A stretch of 8,467 bases of DNA from an uncultured Clostridia bacterium (GTDB lineage: Bacteria > Bacillota > Clostridia > Oscillospirales > Acutalibacteraceae), in assembly GCA_947171615.1 (NCBI GenBank), contig CAMVYG010000088.1:1-8467 (forward strand). Direction: 5' to 3'. The position numbers and the translations under genes were made by a program. This document shows positions 6,249-8,467 of the stretch, in pieces. The first letter of the stretch is position 1; each line of letters opens with the position of its first letter. The notes under the pieces were generated by a model. It did not search any database, was not told the DNA's origin, and saw nothing but the letters and a program-made list of their open reading frames with translations.

Positions 6249-8191
6249 TCTGCACCCTCCTCGCTTGCGGGAATATCATAAAAATCGTCAATAACAGGTT
6301 CGCCTGTCTCTGTGTCATAAGAATCTCCGTCAACACTCTCTCCATCCTCGGGAGGGAGGGAAGAGGAAAGCTCTCCGCCTGCGGGAACCGCTGCTTCGGG
6401 AACGTCTCCCACGTCCAGGGAGGGGATAGAGGAGGTATCGCCTGAAATGGGCCCTTCCTCAGAACCCTGCAGCCGGACCTTGACGCCTTCCTCAACATCA
6501 GGCCCGTAGGGGAACGCAATATAATCGTCCATAGTAAGGCCGGACTTTATTTCCATAGAATAGCCGTAAAGCGAGCGGCCAGTCTGCACATATTGCTTGA
6601 TCAGGCGATTATCGATCCCGGCCTTCATGACATAGGAACCGGCAGTATCTTCCCGGATATAAGCGTTTTGAATATAGAGAGCATTGGCGCTGCTCTCATC
6701 CTGAATGTTCAGGGTGATATCCACATTTTGCCCGTTGATCAGCCCATCGCCTCCGTCAAGCACGGCGGTGAACTCATAATTGGAACTGTTTGGATTGCCG
6801 GAGCCATAATAGTACAAACCGGAATCTGCCTCCAGCGGATAGTCCGCAATGCTGACGATTTCAGCAGTATAGCTGTTTCCGGTCATGTAATCCATCACCG
6901 TGACCTGGTCTCCCACCTGCACAATGCCAAGTACGTTTTCCGACAATGCGCCGGCAACATAGTAGGTACTGTCGCCGGAAACCACCAGGAAGGGCTTTCC
7001 TTCAGCAGAAGCGGTTTCCAGATCAAGTAAGGAACGAACAACGCCGTCTACTGTGCTGAGAACGGTGGAATTTTCCAGTTGCAGCTTTGCCCGCTTCAGG
7101 TCAAGCTGGGCCTGCTTTTTAGCGTGCTGCAAATCCTTGATTTCCTGCTTTTTCTCAGTGATCAGGCGGCTAAGCTCAGCAGAGGTATATCCCATATGGT
7201 TATAATTATCTGCGCTGGGCGTAGGGGTTGCGCCAAATATCGTTTCAATGGAATCCAGCGTGTTATAGCCGGGAATGGTATTTGCCAGTTGGAAATTTGC
7301 GGAAAGCTGGGTTCCATCCAGCTTAAAAGCGGAAATCAGCTGTCCGTAATTGGAGTTCCCATCACGCACCTCAAACACGGCGGCAAAGGGGGAAACCAGC
7401 TGGCTGGAGGGCTTTTGAGTAGGAGCGGGGGTAGGTTCTTCTCCGTCTTCCGGAGAATCAGAGTCTTCCGTGTCGCCATCACCGTCAAGATCTTCATCGG
7501 GAATGGGAGTAGGCTCAGGCTGAACACTGGGATCCCCTAAGAGCCACCGCAGAAATTCCGGCGTCATGATGCAATCCTTGGTGCAGAGGAAAATATAGGG
7601 ATCCTCAGAAGTGCCGCTTCCCTCATAGGGAACAGAATCCAGATCTAACCGGCTGTAAAGGGTAACATCCGCAGGGGGCACCGGGGTGGGCGTGGGAGTG
7701 CCGGTGGGCTTTGCGGAAGGCCGTACAGTAGGGCGGGCGGAAGGACGCGTCGTAGGACGCGGAGTGGAAGATGGTTTTGTGTTTTGCAGCTTTTTCAGTT
7801 CTTTCTGGGCGGTTGTCACTTTCAGATCAGCCTGCTTGACGGCGATATCTTTTAGCTCAACGTCCAGTTCTAACTGGGTTTTATCATATTGGAGAAGGGG
7901 ATCTCCAATATGAACCTCCTGTCCCTCCTGTACAAAGATCTCACTGATCACCTTATCGGAAGCGGGATACAGCTCCTGAATATAGTCGCTGATAATCTGT
8001 CCGGAAGAAGAGCTTTGATCTCCCCAATAGGAATCTGAAACATCGGAAACAGGAACAACCTCCACAAATTTATTGTCGTTCCGGTATTGGAGGAACAGCC
8101 ACAGCCCAATGATCAAGAGTGCGATGACTACAGTAGAAATACTTACGGCGATCAGCCGCTTATCCACTTTTTTACGCTTTCTTGCCGCCAT
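6245..8191 (-). CDS. HlyD/YknX-type membrane-fusion adaptor with large hairpin-tip insertion
   Basis: A 648-residue periplasmic-adaptor homologue, far longer than the roughly 350-450 residues usual for YknX-like proteins. A strongly basic N-terminus and one membrane anchor (13-35) place the body outside the cell. The first lipoyl half-motif is at about 78-103 (KVISEIFVQEGQEVHIGDPL) and helix one of the coiled coil at 104-137. Then come a Pro/Thr/Arg-rich linker (139-173), an insert with GSGTSEDPYIF (191-201) and two cysteines (203, 207), an acidic Asp/Glu/Pro stretch (225-262) and a segment with AVFEVRDGNSNYGQLISAF (271-289). Helix two is at about 338-373, the second lipoyl half at 374-405 (TVDGVVRSLLD), the beta-barrel region at 406-497, a membrane-proximal region at 498-570, and a disordered acidic tail at 571-648. 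AAAGGAGG ends six bases before the ATG. The stop overlaps the permease start. I infer that it couples substrate to the MacB-type permease; the insert's role is unknown. Confidence 0.9.
   Translation of the reverse strand: MAARKRKKVDKRLIAVSISTVVIALLIIGLWLFLQYRNDNKFVEVVPVSDVSDSYWGDQSSSSGQIISDYIQELYPASDKVISEIFVQEGQEVHIGDPLLQYDKTQLELDVELKDIAVKQADLKVTTAQKELKKLQNTKPSSTPRPTTRPSARPTVRPSAKPTGTPTPTPVPPADVTLYSRLDLDSVPYEGSGTSEDPYIFLCTKDCIMTPEFLRWLLGDPSVQPEPTPIPDEDLDGDGDTEDSDSPEDGEEPTPAPTQKPSSQLVSPFAAVFEVRDGNSNYGQLISAFKLDGTQLSANFQLANTIPGYNTLDSIETIFGATPTPSADNYNHMGYTSAELSRLITEKKQEIKDLQHAKKQAQLDLKRAKLQLENSTVLSTVDGVVRSLLDLETASAEGKPFLVVSGDSTYYVAGALSENVLGIVQVGDQVTVMDYMTGNSYTAEIVSIADYPLEADSGLYYYGSGNPNSSNYEFTAVLDGGDGLINGQNVDITLNIQDESSANALYIQNAYIREDTAGSYVMKAGIDNRLIKQYVQTGRSLYGYSMEIKSGLTMDDYIAFPYGPDVEEGVKVRLQGSEEGPISGDTSSIPSLDVGDVPEAAVPAGGELSSSLPPEDGESVDGDSYDTETGEPVIDDFYDIPASEEGAE
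7673..7759 (-). repeat. Pro/Thr/Arg low-complexity repeat inside the adaptor gene
   Basis: Residues 145-173 of the adaptor are degenerate repeats of a five-residue unit (RPTT, RPSA, RPTV, RPSA, KPTG) followed by TPTPTPVPP. The DNA is a GC-rich, imperfect tandem repeat. Such linkers act as extended spacers in secreted proteins and can vary in length between strains. Confidence 0.75.
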
Positions 8192-8229
8192 GTTCTTCCT
8201 CCTTTCTGTTATTTCGTAAAAAACATGTC

Positions 8230-8467
8230 TTATCCTTCATCGTCGCCAAAATCCACACGGATATCTTCAATTTCAATCAGTTTTCGCGGAGTGGCCTTTT
8301 CCTTGGGAGCAGCCTGCTCGGTAGGAGAGGTCTGCTCGGGAGCGCCGCTTTCCGGGGCTGCAGGCTCTGAATCTTGTTGTCCCCAGGGGTTGGAAAGATC
8401 TACCTCTGTTTTCAGCGGAACGCCAAATTGCCCCAAAGACGCTTCCTGCTCTTGGGGAGTATAGGAT
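8230..8467 (-). CDS. C-terminal tail of an unidentified gene (partial, runs off the window)
   Basis: On the minus strand one frame is open from the window edge to a TAA at 8232-8230, 78 residues in all. A TTG at 8436-8434 could be read as a start, but the frame continues beyond it to the edge and no ribosome site was seen before it, so I treat this as the 3' end of a longer gene. It reads SYTPQEQEASLGQFGVPLK, then an Ala/Pro/Glu/Ser-rich segment that looks disordered, then a final block PRKLIEIEDIRVDFGDDEG. The adaptor begins 38 bases downstream, so it is probably the previous gene of the exporter operon. An ATPase with an extended tail is one possibility because the adaptor and permease need one; no Walker or signature motif is visible in this fragment. 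Confidence 0.6.
   Translation of the reverse strand, partial: SYTPQEQEASLGQFGVPLKTEVDLSNPWGQQDSEPAAPESGAPEQTSPTEQAAPKEKATPRKLIEIEDIRVDFGDDEG

Noticed and set aside
5220..6281. A 353-codon open frame on the + strand
   Set aside because: It lies wholly antisense to the MacB-type permease and the end of the adaptor, has no credible ribosome site, and shows no family motif; the opposite strand carries clear conserved proteins.
6245..6481. Acidic Ser/Asp/Glu tail of the adaptor as a frameshift artefact
   Set aside because: It stays in frame to a stop that overlaps the next start as ATGA, and such tails occur in secreted Firmicute proteins.

Overview
The window looks like chromosomal DNA from a Gram-positive Clostridia-type Firmicute, probably a gut or anaerobic lineage. 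The evidence is strong AGGAGG-type ribosome binding sites before nearly every gene, a Gram-positive lipoprotein signal peptide, LplB/YtcP-type sugar permeases, a DUF3781 protein, and a YknX/MacB-type exporter with no outer-membrane partner. The genus cannot be fixed from sequence reading alone. No tRNA, rRNA, CRISPR array, insertion sequence or phage gene was seen.

Left half, + strand (1-4204): the 3' tip of an unidentified gene (stop at 67-69) is followed at operon spacing by two carbohydrate ABC permeases (LplB-like 72-1004, YtcP/CarB-like 1017-1883) and then the cognate lipoprotein substrate-binding protein (1938-3581). A hairpin (1875-1905) sits between the second permease and the binding protein, and a good intrinsic terminator (3601-3636) follows the binding protein. 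Together these make a CUT1-family oligosaccharide importer without its own ATPase, as is usual for systems that share an MsmX-type ATPase. Beyond the terminator is a FucU/RbsD-family sugar mutarotase (3796-4204). It is split by a one-base frame change at a run of eight A's and is preceded by a perfect 10-bp inverted repeat next to a strong Shine-Dalgarno sequence.

Middle (4205-4988): a convergent junction with a 15-bp palindromic hairpin, about 220 bases of apparently empty DNA, a small DUF3781 gene on the minus strand (4748-4497), its upstream region, and a hairpin terminator (4915-4944) that ends the operon to its right.

Right half, minus strand (8467-4989): the C-terminal tail of an unidentified gene cut by the window edge (8467-8230), a 648-residue membrane-fusion/HlyD-type adaptor (8191-6245), and a MacB/FtsX-type permease (6248-4989) that overlaps the adaptor stop by ATGA. 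Adaptor and permease would form the membrane part of a YknXYZ-like tripartite exporter; the ATPase is not in the window. The adaptor is unusual: a Pro/Thr-rich linker, a roughly 165-residue insert and an acidic segment lie where the coiled-coil hairpin tip should be.

Most of the window is ordinary. The points that merit a second look are the frame change at the poly-A run with its upstream palindrome, the adaptor insertion, the hairpin inside the importer operon, and the odd tail at the right edge. No clearly new system was found.
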